A stretch of 64,000 nucleotides of DNA from Pseudoluteimonas sp044226035 (lineage in GTDB: Bacteria; Pseudomonadota; Gammaproteobacteria; Xanthomonadales; Xanthomonadaceae), in assembly GCA_044226035.1 (NCBI GenBank), contig JBGAHT010000004.1, positions 1-64,000 on the forward strand, read 5' to 3'. Positions 18,363 through 27,199 of this stretch are shown piece after piece. The position numbers and the translations under genes were made by a program. Each line of letters starts with the position of its first letter. Within the stretch, counting starts at the first letter, position 1. The notes under the pieces were generated by a model, which searched no databases, was not told where the DNA came from, and worked only from the letters and a program-made list of their open reading frames with translations.

Positions 18363-19264
18363 GCGATGCGGCCCTGCTCCAGGCGGGCATGTTCGAGCAG
18401 GCCCAGCAGGTACTGGCCGTAACCGTTCTTCGCCAGCGGCTTCGCCAGGTCGCGCAGTTGGGCTTCGTCGATCCAGCCGTTGAAGAAGGCGATTTCCTCC
18501 GGGCAGCACACCCGCAGGCCCTGGCGCTTCTCGATGGTCTCGATGTAGGTCGAGGCCTCGACCAGCGATTCGTGGGTGCCGGTGTCGAGCCAGGCGAAGC
18601 CGCGGCCCATCTTCTCCAGGTGCAGCGAACCGTCCTCGAGGTAGCGGCGGTTGAGGTCGGTGATCTCCAGCTCGCCGCGCGGCGAGGGCTTGAGCGCCGC
18701 GGCGTAGTCGCTGGCGCGTCCGTCGTAGAAGTACAGGCCGGTGACCGCGTAGTTCGATTTGGGTTGCGCCGGTTTTTCCTCCAGGCCGACCACCTTGCCG
18801 GAGGCGTCGAACTCGGCCACGCCGTAGCGCTCCGGGTCGCGCACCCAGTAGCCGAACACGGTCGCGCCGGTGTCGCGCGCGTTGGCGCGCTGCAGCAGGT
18901 CGGTGAGGCCGTGGCCGTAGAAGATGTTGTCGCCCAGGACCAGGCAACTCGGCTGGCCGGCGACGAACTCGCGGCCGATCAGGTAGGCCTGCGCCAACCC
19001 GTCCGGGCTCGGCTGCGCGGCGTATTCGATGCGCATGCCCCACTGCGAACCGTCGCCAAGCAGGTTGCGGAACAAGGCCTGCTCGTGCGGCGTGTTGATC
19101 ACCAGCACTTCGCGGATGCCGGCGAGCATCAGCACACTCAGCGGGTAGTAGATCATCGGCTTGTCGTACACCGGCAGCAGCTGCTTGCTGATCGCCTGGG
19201 TGATCGGGTACAGCCGCGTGCCGGAACCGCCGGCGAGGATGATGCCTTTTCGTTGCGCGCTCAT
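18359..19264 (-). CDS. rfbA: glucose-1-phosphate thymidylyltransferase
   Basis: 301 residues. Forms dTDP-glucose from dTTP and glucose 1-phosphate, the first step of dTDP-rhamnose synthesis. GIILAGGSGTRLYPIT (7-22) is the nucleotide-binding signature; KQLLPVYDKPMIYYPLS and LGDNIFYGHG are also typical. The ATG at 19264 overlaps the rfbB stop by 4 nt. Second gene of the rfb operon, on the minus strand. Confidence 0.96.
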   Translation of the reverse strand: MSAQRKGIILAGGSGTRLYPITQAISKQLLPVYDKPMIYYPLSVLMLAGIREVLVINTPHEQALFRNLLGDGSQWGMRIEYAAQPSPDGLAQAYLIGREFVAGQPSCLVLGDNIFYGHGLTDLLQRANARDTGATVFGYWVRDPERYGVAEFDASGKVVGLEEKPAQPKSNYAVTGLYFYDGRASDYAAALKPSPRGELEITDLNRRYLEDGSLHLEKMGRGFAWLDTGTHESLVEASTYIETIEKRQGLRVCCPEEIAFFNGWIDEAQLRDLAKPLAKNGYGQYLLGLLEHARLEQGRIA

Positions 19265-20316
19265 GCCGCGGTCCCGATGCGTTCGAGGCGATAGCTGCCG
19301 TCGAGCACGCGCCGCACCCAGTCCTGGTTCGCGAGGTACCAGTCCACGGTTTCGGCGATGCCGCGTTCGAAGGTGTATCCCGGCTCCCAGCCCAGCTCGT
19401 CGCGCAATTTCGACGCGTCGATCGCGTAACGGCGGTCGTGGCCGGGGCGGTCGGCGACGAACGCGATCTGCGATTCGCGCGGCTTGCCGTCGGCGCGCGG
19501 GCGGCGCTGGTCGAGCAGCGCGCAGATCGCCTTCACCACCTCGATGTTCTGCATCTCGGCGTTGCCGCCGACGTTGTAGGTCTCGCCGACGCGGCCCTTC
19601 GCGAGCACCGCGCGGATCGCCGCGCAGTGGTCGCGCACGAACAGCCAGTCGCGCACCTGCCTGCCGTCGCCGTACACCGGCAGCGGTTCGCCGGCCAGCG
19701 CCTTCGCGATGACCAGCGGGATGAGTTTTTCCGGGAAGTGGTACGGGCCGTAGTTGTTGCTGCAGTTGGTGGTCAGCACCGGCAGCCCGTAGGTGTGGTG
19801 GAAGGCGCGCACCAGGTGGTCGGAGGCGGCCTTGGACGCGGAATACGGCGAATTCGGCGCGTAGGGCGTGTCCTCGGTGAACTTGCCGGTGTCGCCGAGC
19901 GAGCCGTAGACCTCGTCGGTGGAGACGTGCAGGAAGCGGAAGTCCCGCTTCGCTTCGCCTTCGAGCGACTTCCAGTGGTCGCGCACCGCCTCGAGCAGCG
20001 CCAGCGTGCCCACGACATTGGTCTGGATGAACGCGGCCGGGCCGTCGATGGAGCGGTCGACGTGGCTTTCCGCGGCGAAGTTCACCACCGCGTCCGGGCG
20101 ATGTTCGGCCAGCAGCCTCGCGACGAGTTCGCGGTCGCCGATGTCGCCGTGCACGAACACGTGGTCCGGGTTGCCGTCCAGCGACGCGAGCGTGTCGCGG
20201 TTGCCGGCGTAGGTCAGCGCGTCCAGGTTCACCACCCGGATGCCGTCGCCGACCGCGCCCAGCACGAAGTTCCCGCCGATGAAACCGGCTCCGCCGGTGA
20301 CCAACCACGTAGGCAC
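19261..20316 (-). CDS. rfbB: dTDP-glucose 4,6-dehydratase
   Basis: 351 residues. Converts dTDP-glucose to the 4-keto-6-deoxy sugar with bound NAD+. The Rossmann motif GGAGFIGG lies at 8-15, catalytic Thr133-Asp134-Glu135 in HVSTDEVYG, and Tyr158/Lys162 in YSASK. A GTG start at 20316 is preceded by GGGAG at 7-nt spacing, which decides the start over longer frames that overlap ssb. It is the first gene of rfbBACD, 83 bp downstream of ssb with a strong terminator between, so the operon needs its own promoter in that gap; none is obvious. Confidence 0.95.
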   Translation of the reverse strand: MPTWLVTGGAGFIGGNFVLGAVGDGIRVVNLDALTYAGNRDTLASLDGNPDHVFVHGDIGDRELVARLLAEHRPDAVVNFAAESHVDRSIDGPAAFIQTNVVGTLALLEAVRDHWKSLEGEAKRDFRFLHVSTDEVYGSLGDTGKFTEDTPYAPNSPYSASKAASDHLVRAFHHTYGLPVLTTNCSNNYGPYHFPEKLIPLVIAKALAGEPLPVYGDGRQVRDWLFVRDHCAAIRAVLAKGRVGETYNVGGNAEMQNIEVVKAICALLDQRRPRADGKPRESQIAFVADRPGHDRRYAIDASKLRDELGWEPGYTFERGIAETVDWYLANQDWVRRVLDGSYRLERIGTAA

Positions 20317-20355
20317 TGTGCAACTCCCTCGATTCCTGCGCGGGCCGTCGCCCGC

Positions 20356-20383
20356 CAAAACACACGGCGGGCCGAAGCCCGCC
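20356..20383 (-). terminator. intrinsic terminator of ssb
   Basis: Read on the minus strand, GGCGGGC-TTCG-GCCCGCC is a perfect 7-bp stem with a stable TTCG tetraloop, followed by GTGTGTTTT. It lies 17 bp past the ssb stop and ahead of rfbB. Confidence 0.8.
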
Positions 20384-20399
20384 CCGGTGCCGCCTGGCC

Positions 20400-20891
20400 T
20401 CAGAACGGGATGTCGTCGTCGAACGGCACGTCGTCGAAGCCCGCCGCCGGCGCGGGCGCGGAACCGCGCGCGGCCGGTTCGCGGCGCTGGGCCGGGGCCG
20501 GGCGCGAACCGCGTTCGTAACCGCCGCCACCGCCCTGGCCGCCTTCGCCGCCGCCGCGGCCGCCGAGCATCTGCATCTCGTTGGCGATGATGTCGGTGCT
20601 GTAGCGCTCGACGCCGTTCTTGTCGGTGTACTTGTCGGTGCGCAGCGAGCCCTCGATGTAGACCTGCGAACCCTTGCGCAGGTAGTCGCCGGCGATCTCG
20701 GCGAGGCGGCCGAAGAACTTCACCCGGTGCCACTCGGTGCGTTCCTGCGCCTGCCCGGTCTGCTTGTCCTTCCACTGCTCGGAGGTCGCGACCGAGATGG
20801 TCGTGATCGTGGTCCCGCCCTGGGTCGCCTTCACGTCCGGGTCGTTGCCGAGGTTGCCGACCAGGATCACCTTGTTGATGCCGCGTGCCAT
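20400..20891 (-). CDS. ssb: single-stranded DNA-binding protein
   Basis: 163 residues. An OB-fold (about 1-110) starting MARGINKVILVGNLGNDPD is followed by a Gly/Pro-rich flexible linker and the acidic tip DDDIPF, which recruits replication and repair partners. The start at 20891 matches the conserved family N-terminus; an ATG two codons upstream is less likely. A minus-strand TATAAT at 20941-20936 lies 45 bp upstream. The gene is divergent from the polyprenyl synthase gene and is followed by a TTCG-loop terminator. Confidence 0.96.
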   Translation of the reverse strand: MARGINKVILVGNLGNDPDVKATQGGTTITTISVATSEQWKDKQTGQAQERTEWHRVKFFGRLAEIAGDYLRKGSQVYIEGSLRTDKYTDKNGVERYSTDIIANEMQMLGGRGGGEGGQGGGGGYERGSRPAPAQRREPAARGSAPAPAAGFDDVPFDDDIPF

Positions 20892-20935
20892 GTGCATTCC
20901 TTATGTGCCGTCCGGATGCGGACGACAGGCATTCG

Positions 20936-20941
20936 ATTATA
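20936..20941 (-). promoter_or_regulatory. -10 box for ssb
   Basis: A perfect TATAAT on the minus strand, 45 bp upstream of the ssb start. No convincing -35 hexamer is visible in the GC-rich flank. Confidence 0.5.
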
Positions 20942-21016
20942 GCGGCCGCCCCCGCGGCACCGGCCGACGCCGCGCCGGACGGCCGGAAAACCCTGAATCG
21001 CGCCTCCGCCGCGGCC

Positions 21017-21022
21017 TATAAT
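21017..21022 (+). promoter_or_regulatory. -10 box for the polyprenyl synthase gene
   Basis: A perfect TATAAT 26 bp upstream of the ATG at 21049; CTGAAT about 18 bp upstream could act as a weak -35. Together with the ssb box, it gives two back-to-back -10 hexamers 75 bp apart. Confidence 0.55.
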
Positions 21023-21048
21023 CGCGCTTTCGCATCAATGGCTTGCCG

Positions 21049-22047
21049 ATGGATTCGACCGCCGGACCGCGCACCCCGCCCGACCTCGCCTCGATCCAGG
21101 CGCTGGCGCGCGCGGACATGGACGCGGTGGATGCGCTGATCCGGCGCCGGCTCGCCTCCGACGTGGCGCTGGTGAACCAGGTCGCCGAATACATCATCGG
21201 CGCCGGCGGCAAGCGCCTGCGGCCGATGCTGCTGTTGCTCGCCGCGCGCGCGCTCGGCCACCGCGGGCCGGACGCGCACCAGCTCGCGGCGGTGGTGGAA
21301 TTCATCCACACCGCGACCCTGCTGCACGACGACGTGGTCGACGAATCCGACCTGCGCCGCGGCCGCCGCACCGCCAACGCGGTGTTCGGCAACGCGGCCA
21401 GCGTGCTGGTCGGCGATTTCCTGTATTCGCGCGGCTTCCAGCTGATGGTCGAACTCGACCGCATGGAAGTGATGCGGATCCTCGCCGACACCACCAACCA
21501 GATCGCCGAGGGCGAGGTGCTGCAGCTGCTGCACGTGCGCAATCCCGATACCGACGAGGCCGCCTACCTGCGGGTGATCGAGCGCAAGACCGCGGTGCTG
21601 TTCGCCGCCGCGACCAAGCTCGGCGCGATATTGGCCGGTGCAAGCGAAGCCGAGCAAGCTCGGCTCTACAGCTACGGCCTCAACCTGGGCTATGCGTTCC
21701 AGATCGCCGACGACGTGCTCGACTACGCCGCCGACGCCGACGCGCTGGGCAAGAACCTCGGCGACGACCTCGCCGAAGGCAAGGCCACCTTGCCGCTGAT
21801 CCACGCGATCGCGCACGGCGACGACGTTACGCGAGCGAAGCTGCGCGACGCGGTCGAACACGGCGACGTCGGCGCGATGCCGACGGTCCTCGCCGCGATC
21901 CGCGCCAGCGGCGGCCTCGACTACAGCCGCGAGCGCGCCCGCGCCTTCGCCGGCGCGGCGATGCACGCGCTCGAGGGATTGCCCGACAACGAGGCGAGCG
22001 CCGCGCTGCGCGGGCTGGCCGTGCATGCGGTCGAGCGCGATCGCTGA
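21049..22047 (+). CDS. ispB: octaprenyl/polyprenyl diphosphate synthase
   Basis: 332 residues. Elongates farnesyl diphosphate with isopentenyl diphosphate to make the side chain of ubiquinone (octaprenyl in most gammaproteobacteria). The first Asp-rich motif DDVVD lies at 94-98, the second DDVLD at 221-225, with GGKRLRP at 53-59. An alternative TTG start at 21043 would add two residues; the ATG is preferred. It is divergent from ssb and has its own TATAAT box. Confidence 0.93.
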   Translation: MDSTAGPRTPPDLASIQALARADMDAVDALIRRRLASDVALVNQVAEYIIGAGGKRLRPMLLLLAARALGHRGPDAHQLAAVVEFIHTATLLHDDVVDESDLRRGRRTANAVFGNAASVLVGDFLYSRGFQLMVELDRMEVMRILADTTNQIAEGEVLQLLHVRNPDTDEAAYLRVIERKTAVLFAAATKLGAILAGASEAEQARLYSYGLNLGYAFQIADDVLDYAADADALGKNLGDDLAEGKATLPLIHAIAHGDDVTRAKLRDAVEHGDVGAMPTVLAAIRASGGLDYSRERARAFAGAAMHALEGLPDNEASAALRGLAVHAVERDR

Positions 22048-22059
22048 ACCCCGCGTTCG

Positions 22060-23346
22060 TCAGGCGCGGCCGCGGCGCCTGGCCGGCGCGGTTTCCGGCA
22101 GCAACGCGACCGCGACCAGGCCCACCAGCGCGCCGCCGATCATGTACCACGCCGGCGCCAGCGGATTGCCGGTGGCGTGCGTGAGCCAGCCGACCACGAA
22201 CTGGGTCGACCCGCCGAACACCGAAATCGCCAGCGCGTAGATCAGCGACAACCCGCCCGAACGCCGCTGCGGCGGCAGCGATTCGGTGATCGACACCAGG
22301 AAGACCGCGGTCGACAGCGTCGCCGCGATCGCGAGCGTCGCCGACACCGCGAACAGGACCGGCGCGGTGCGCGCGCGTTCGAGCAGCCAGAAGCACGGGA
22401 AGATCGCCAGCAACAGCACGGCCAGCGGCGCCAGCATCACCGGCTTGCGCCCGAAGCGGTCGGAGAGCCAGCCGCCGAGCGGATCGCAGCACACGCCGCA
22501 CAGGCCGACGATCGCGGTCGCGCCCAGCGCGAGCTTCGAGGGCATGCCCAGGGTCGTGCCGGCGTAGGTGGTGAGGTAATCGAGGATGTAGTTGGTGGTG
22601 GTCGCCGCGGCCAGCATCGCGAAGCCGAGCACCGCGATGCGGCCGATGCCGGCGCGCGGCTGCGCTTCCGGGGCCCGGGTCGCGGCGTGCAGCGTCTCGC
22701 CGAGCGTGCGGCGCAGGTACAGCCCGAACGGCACGATCACCGCGCCGGCCAGCAGCGCCACGCGCCAGCCCCAGGCATCGAGTTCCGGTTCGCTGAGCGC
22801 ATGCGCCAGCACCACGCCGACCGTGCCCGCGGCCAACGTCGCCGCATCCGCGCTCATCGACTGCAGCGAGATGTACAGGCCGCGGCGATGCACCGGCGCG
22901 GCTTCCATCATGAACGCGGTGCTCGGCCCGACCTCGCCGCCGAGCGCGAAGCCCTGCAGCAGCCGGAACGCGATCACCAGGATCGGCGCGAGCACGCCGA
23001 TCGAGGCGTAGGACGGCGTCAGCGGCAGCCCGATCGTGGCGATGCCGATCAGCGCGAACGACAGCAGCATCGCCGGCCTGCGCCCGCGCCGGTCGCCCAT
23101 GCGCCCGATCACCCAGGCGCCGAGCGGACGGGTCAGGAAGCCCGCGCCGAAGGTGGCGAGCGAGGCGAGCAGGCTGAGGTCGCGTTCGTGCGACGGGAAG
23201 AAGGTCCGGCCGATCTGCGCGGCGAAGAACGCGTAGGTGACGAAGTCGTAGAACTCGAGCGCGTTGCCGGCGCAGACCGCGGCCACGTGGCGCGCGGGCA
23301 AGGGCCTGGCGCCGGCCGCAACCGCCTCGACCCGGGCTTCGTCCAT
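22060..23346 (-). CDS. MFS transporter, metabolite:proton symporter type
   Basis: 428 residues and about 12 helices. ALEFYDFVTYAFFA in the first helix and GRMGDRRGRRPAM between helices 2 and 3 place it in the MHS subfamily with ProP, ShiA and KgtP, which import osmolytes or organic acids with protons. LSDRFGRKPVML is the matching loop in the second half. ATG at 23346 is chosen over a GTG two codons upstream. It converges with ispB, 12 bp apart, and lies downstream of the dienelactone hydrolase gene. The substrate cannot be told from sequence. Confidence 0.88.
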   Translation of the reverse strand: MDEARVEAVAAGARPLPARHVAAVCAGNALEFYDFVTYAFFAAQIGRTFFPSHERDLSLLASLATFGAGFLTRPLGAWVIGRMGDRRGRRPAMLLSFALIGIATIGLPLTPSYASIGVLAPILVIAFRLLQGFALGGEVGPSTAFMMEAAPVHRRGLYISLQSMSADAATLAAGTVGVVLAHALSEPELDAWGWRVALLAGAVIVPFGLYLRRTLGETLHAATRAPEAQPRAGIGRIAVLGFAMLAAATTTNYILDYLTTYAGTTLGMPSKLALGATAIVGLCGVCCDPLGGWLSDRFGRKPVMLAPLAVLLLAIFPCFWLLERARTAPVLFAVSATLAIAATLSTAVFLVSITESLPPQRRSGGLSLIYALAISVFGGSTQFVVGWLTHATGNPLAPAWYMIGGALVGLVAVALLPETAPARRRGRA

Positions 23347-23409
23347 CCCCACCCCCGCGTGGCGCCGCGCGCCGTCGGCATGCGCGCGATGTTACGCGAG
23401 CGGGCGCCC

Positions 23410-24204
23410 TCAGCGCCTGGCCAGCGCGTAGCCGAAGCGTTCGGCGAAGAACACCCGCATCATCCGCTCGCCGCGGCGCATCGCCAGCTCGTCGTAGACG
23501 CAGCCGGGCGGGTTGTGCGCCTCCGGCAGCGCGAAGCAGTGCACCGCGCCGCTGAAGTTCACGAACTGCCAGTCCACGCCGGCGTCGTTCATTTCCTTTT
23601 CGAACGCGGGGATGTCCTTGGCCACGTAGCCGTCGTCGGCGCCGTTCAACACCAGCAGGCTGGGCTTGAAGTCGCCGCGCACCGCGGGCTTGTCGGTGTC
23701 GAGCGCGCCGTGGAAGGTCGCCACCGCGGCGAGGTCGGCGCCGCTGCGCGCGAGCTCCAGCACCGTCGCGCCGCCGAAGCAGTAGCCGACCGCGCCGATC
23801 CGACGCAGGTCGATGGGCGCGTTCGCGGCCTGTTCGCGCAGCACCTGCAGCGCCTTGTTCGCGCGCGCGCGCAGCACGCCACGATCGGCGTACAACGCCT
23901 TCACCTGCGCCATCGCCTCCTCGTCGTTCTTCGGACGCACGCCCTTGCCGTACACGTCGGCGAGCAGCACCACGTAATCGCGGCCGGCGATGTGTTCGGC
24001 CTTGGCCACGGCGTTGTCGCCGGCGCCCTTCCAGTCCGGCACCATCAGCACGCCCGGCCGCTTCGCGGTGGTCGCGTCGTCGTAGACCAGGAAGCCGCTG
24101 AAGGCCTTTCCGTCCAGCGTCCAGTCCACCGGTTTGGCCTGCATCTTCGCGAGGACGGGGAAAGCGGCGATCAGCAATGCGATGGCGAAGGCGATTCGGC
24201 GCAT
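23410..24204 (-). CDS. dienelactone hydrolase family protein, exported
   Basis: 264 residues with signal peptide MRRIAFAIALLIAAFPVLA. The alpha/beta hydrolase core carries the dienelactone-hydrolase nucleophile elbow GYCFGG with Cys142, Asp191 in NGADDGYV and His222 in SGAVHCF. Cys in place of Ser is typical of the family. Substrate is unknown; exported members are usually general esterases rather than true dienelactone hydrolases. It lies upstream of the MFS gene on the same strand with a 63-bp gap, so the two may be co-expressed. A family A palindrome lies just upstream. Confidence 0.88.
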   Translation of the reverse strand: MRRIAFAIALLIAAFPVLAKMQAKPVDWTLDGKAFSGFLVYDDATTAKRPGVLMVPDWKGAGDNAVAKAEHIAGRDYVVLLADVYGKGVRPKNDEEAMAQVKALYADRGVLRARANKALQVLREQAANAPIDLRRIGAVGYCFGGATVLELARSGADLAAVATFHGALDTDKPAVRGDFKPSLLVLNGADDGYVAKDIPAFEKEMNDAGVDWQFVNFSGAVHCFALPEAHNPPGCVYDELAMRRGERMMRVFFAERFGYALARR

Positions 24205-24270
24205 GGCGATGTCCTCGTGGGGAATGCGGCGAGCCTACGCCGAAGCTGTTGCGCAGGCGTGAAACAGGCT

Positions 24271-24348
24271 GTCTTCCTGAGCGCAGCGAAGGACCTGTTT
24301 TGGGATAGCGCGGGAACAGCAGGTCCTTCGGCTACGCCTCAGGATGAC
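24271..24348. repeat. two-armed palindromic repeat, family A, copy 2
   Basis: This copy is in the opposite orientation to the others: the CTGAGCGCAGCGAAGGAC arm comes first and the GTCCTTCGGCTACGCCTCAG arm second. It lies between the dienelactone hydrolase start and the murD2 stop, 3 bp from the latter, and could serve as a 3'-end structure for murD2 mRNA. Confidence 0.88.
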
Positions 24349-24351
24349 AAC

Positions 24352-25807
24352 TCAAAAGATCCCCATGCCCGCGATGCCCGAAATCGCATCCGGATCGAAT
24401 CCGGCGAGCTCGGCGAACCGGCGTCCGCGCGCGACGTAATCGCGATACAGGCCGAAGCTGGGCGCGCCGGGCGACAGCAGGATCACGCCGCCGTTCGGCA
24501 ACGCGGCGCGCGCCAGCGGCAGCGCCTCGTCGAGATCTCGCGCCTGCGCCAATGCGAACCGCCCCTGCGCCGCCAGCGGCTCGAGCGCTGCGTGGACGCG
24601 GTCGCCGTTCTGCCCGGCGACGTCGTGGCCGAGGGTCACGATGGCCGCGGGCGCGCGGGCGCACATCGCATCGACGAACTCCTGCCACGGCAGGCCGCGG
24701 TCGTGGCCGCCGACCAGCACGGCGACTTCGCGTTCGCGGTACAGCGCGAGCGCGGCGAGCGTGGCGTGCGGCGTGGTGCTGATCGAATCGTCGACGTAGA
24801 GGATGCCGTCGCGTTCGCCGACCGGCTGCAAGCGGTGCGGCAGCGGATGGAACGACATCGCCCGCGGCGCGAGCGCGGCCGCATCCAGTCCGAAGGCTTC
24901 CAGCGCGGTCAATACCGCGCACAGGTTGCCGCGGTTGTGGCGGCCGGGCAGCGGCAACGACGCCGTGTCCATCACGAACGCGTCGCCGCGGTGCAGCGCG
25001 TCCCCGCGCAGGTGCCAGCCGCGTTGGTCGCCGTACCAGCGCACTTCGCTGTCCGGCAACGAGAGCGAAGCGAGCGTCGGGTCGGCGGCGTTGAGCACCG
25101 CGATGTCGGGCTTCGCCCCGGTCAGCAGCGCGAGCTTGTCGGCGACGTAGCGCGCTTCGCTGCCGTGCCAGTCGAGGTGTTCGGGATGGATGTTGGTGAC
25201 GATGGCGATGCCCGGGCGCGCGCCGGAGGCGGCGACGTCGCGGGTCTGGTAGCTCGACAGCTCGATCGCCCACGCGTCCGCCCGTTCGTCGATCAGCTCC
25301 AGCAACGGCAGGCCGATGTTCCCGGCCAGCGCCGTGCGTAATCCCGCGGCGCGCAGCAGGTGCGCGAGCAGCGCGGTGGTCGTGCTCTTGCCCTTGGTGC
25401 CGGTGACGCAGAACGTGCGCGCCATGGTGCCGTCGCCGGCGTGTTGCGCGAACCACAACGCCGTGCCGCCGAGGAAGCGCGTGCCGCGTTCCGCGGCGAA
25501 TTGCGCTTCCGGTTTGTAGGGGCTGATCCCGGGCGACTTGACGACGACATCGAACGCGGACAGCGCCTCGCCCGTCACCGCGGTTTCGACCTGCAGCGCC
25601 GGATCTGCAAGCGCGACGGCATCGCCCGCTTCGCCGGGCGCGCAGAGCAGCGTCAAAGGCGTAACGAATTGCCCTTCCGAATCCCGAATCCCGAATCCCG
25701 AATCCCGTGACATGCGCAGCGCCGCATACGCCGCGCGCCCTTCGCGCCCCCAGCCCCACAGGGCGACGCGCTTGCCCGCGAGCGAGGCGATGTCAGGCGG
25801 CGGAAAC

Positions 25808-25827
<20 letters not shown>
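24352..25827 (-). CDS. murD2: UDP-N-acetylmuramoyl-L-alanine:L-glutamate ligase MurD2
   Basis: 491 residues from a GTG at 25827 that overlaps the murL end by 20 nt; a TTG at 25818 is an alternative. It is a Mur ligase with the ATP loop GTKGKST at 143-149, ELSSYQT near 217, NIHPEHLDWHG near 240 and a C-terminal HDRGLPW region. In Xanthomonas, MurD2 adds L-Glu to UDP-MurNAc-L-Ala, after which MurL inverts it to D-Glu; immediate linkage to murL supports this over ordinary MurD. Residues about 39-52 (MSRDSGFGIRDSEG) are encoded by an ATCCCGA heptamer repeat inserted in frame. The length otherwise fits the family. Confidence 0.87.
25671..25709. repeat. ATCCCGA heptamer repeat inside murD2
   Basis: About four copies of ATCCCGA run in tandem on the plus strand (TCGGGAT on the coding strand). 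The GGGATTCGGGATTC-type motif is a dispersed xanthomonad repeat, normally intergenic. Here it keeps the murD2 frame. Confidence 0.85.

Positions 25828-27195
<1,368 letters not shown>

Positions 27196-27199
<4 letters not shown>

Noticed and set aside
22177..25341. 1054-codon plus-strand frame over the MFS, hydrolase and murD2 genes
   Set aside because: Antisense shadow of three well-supported genes.
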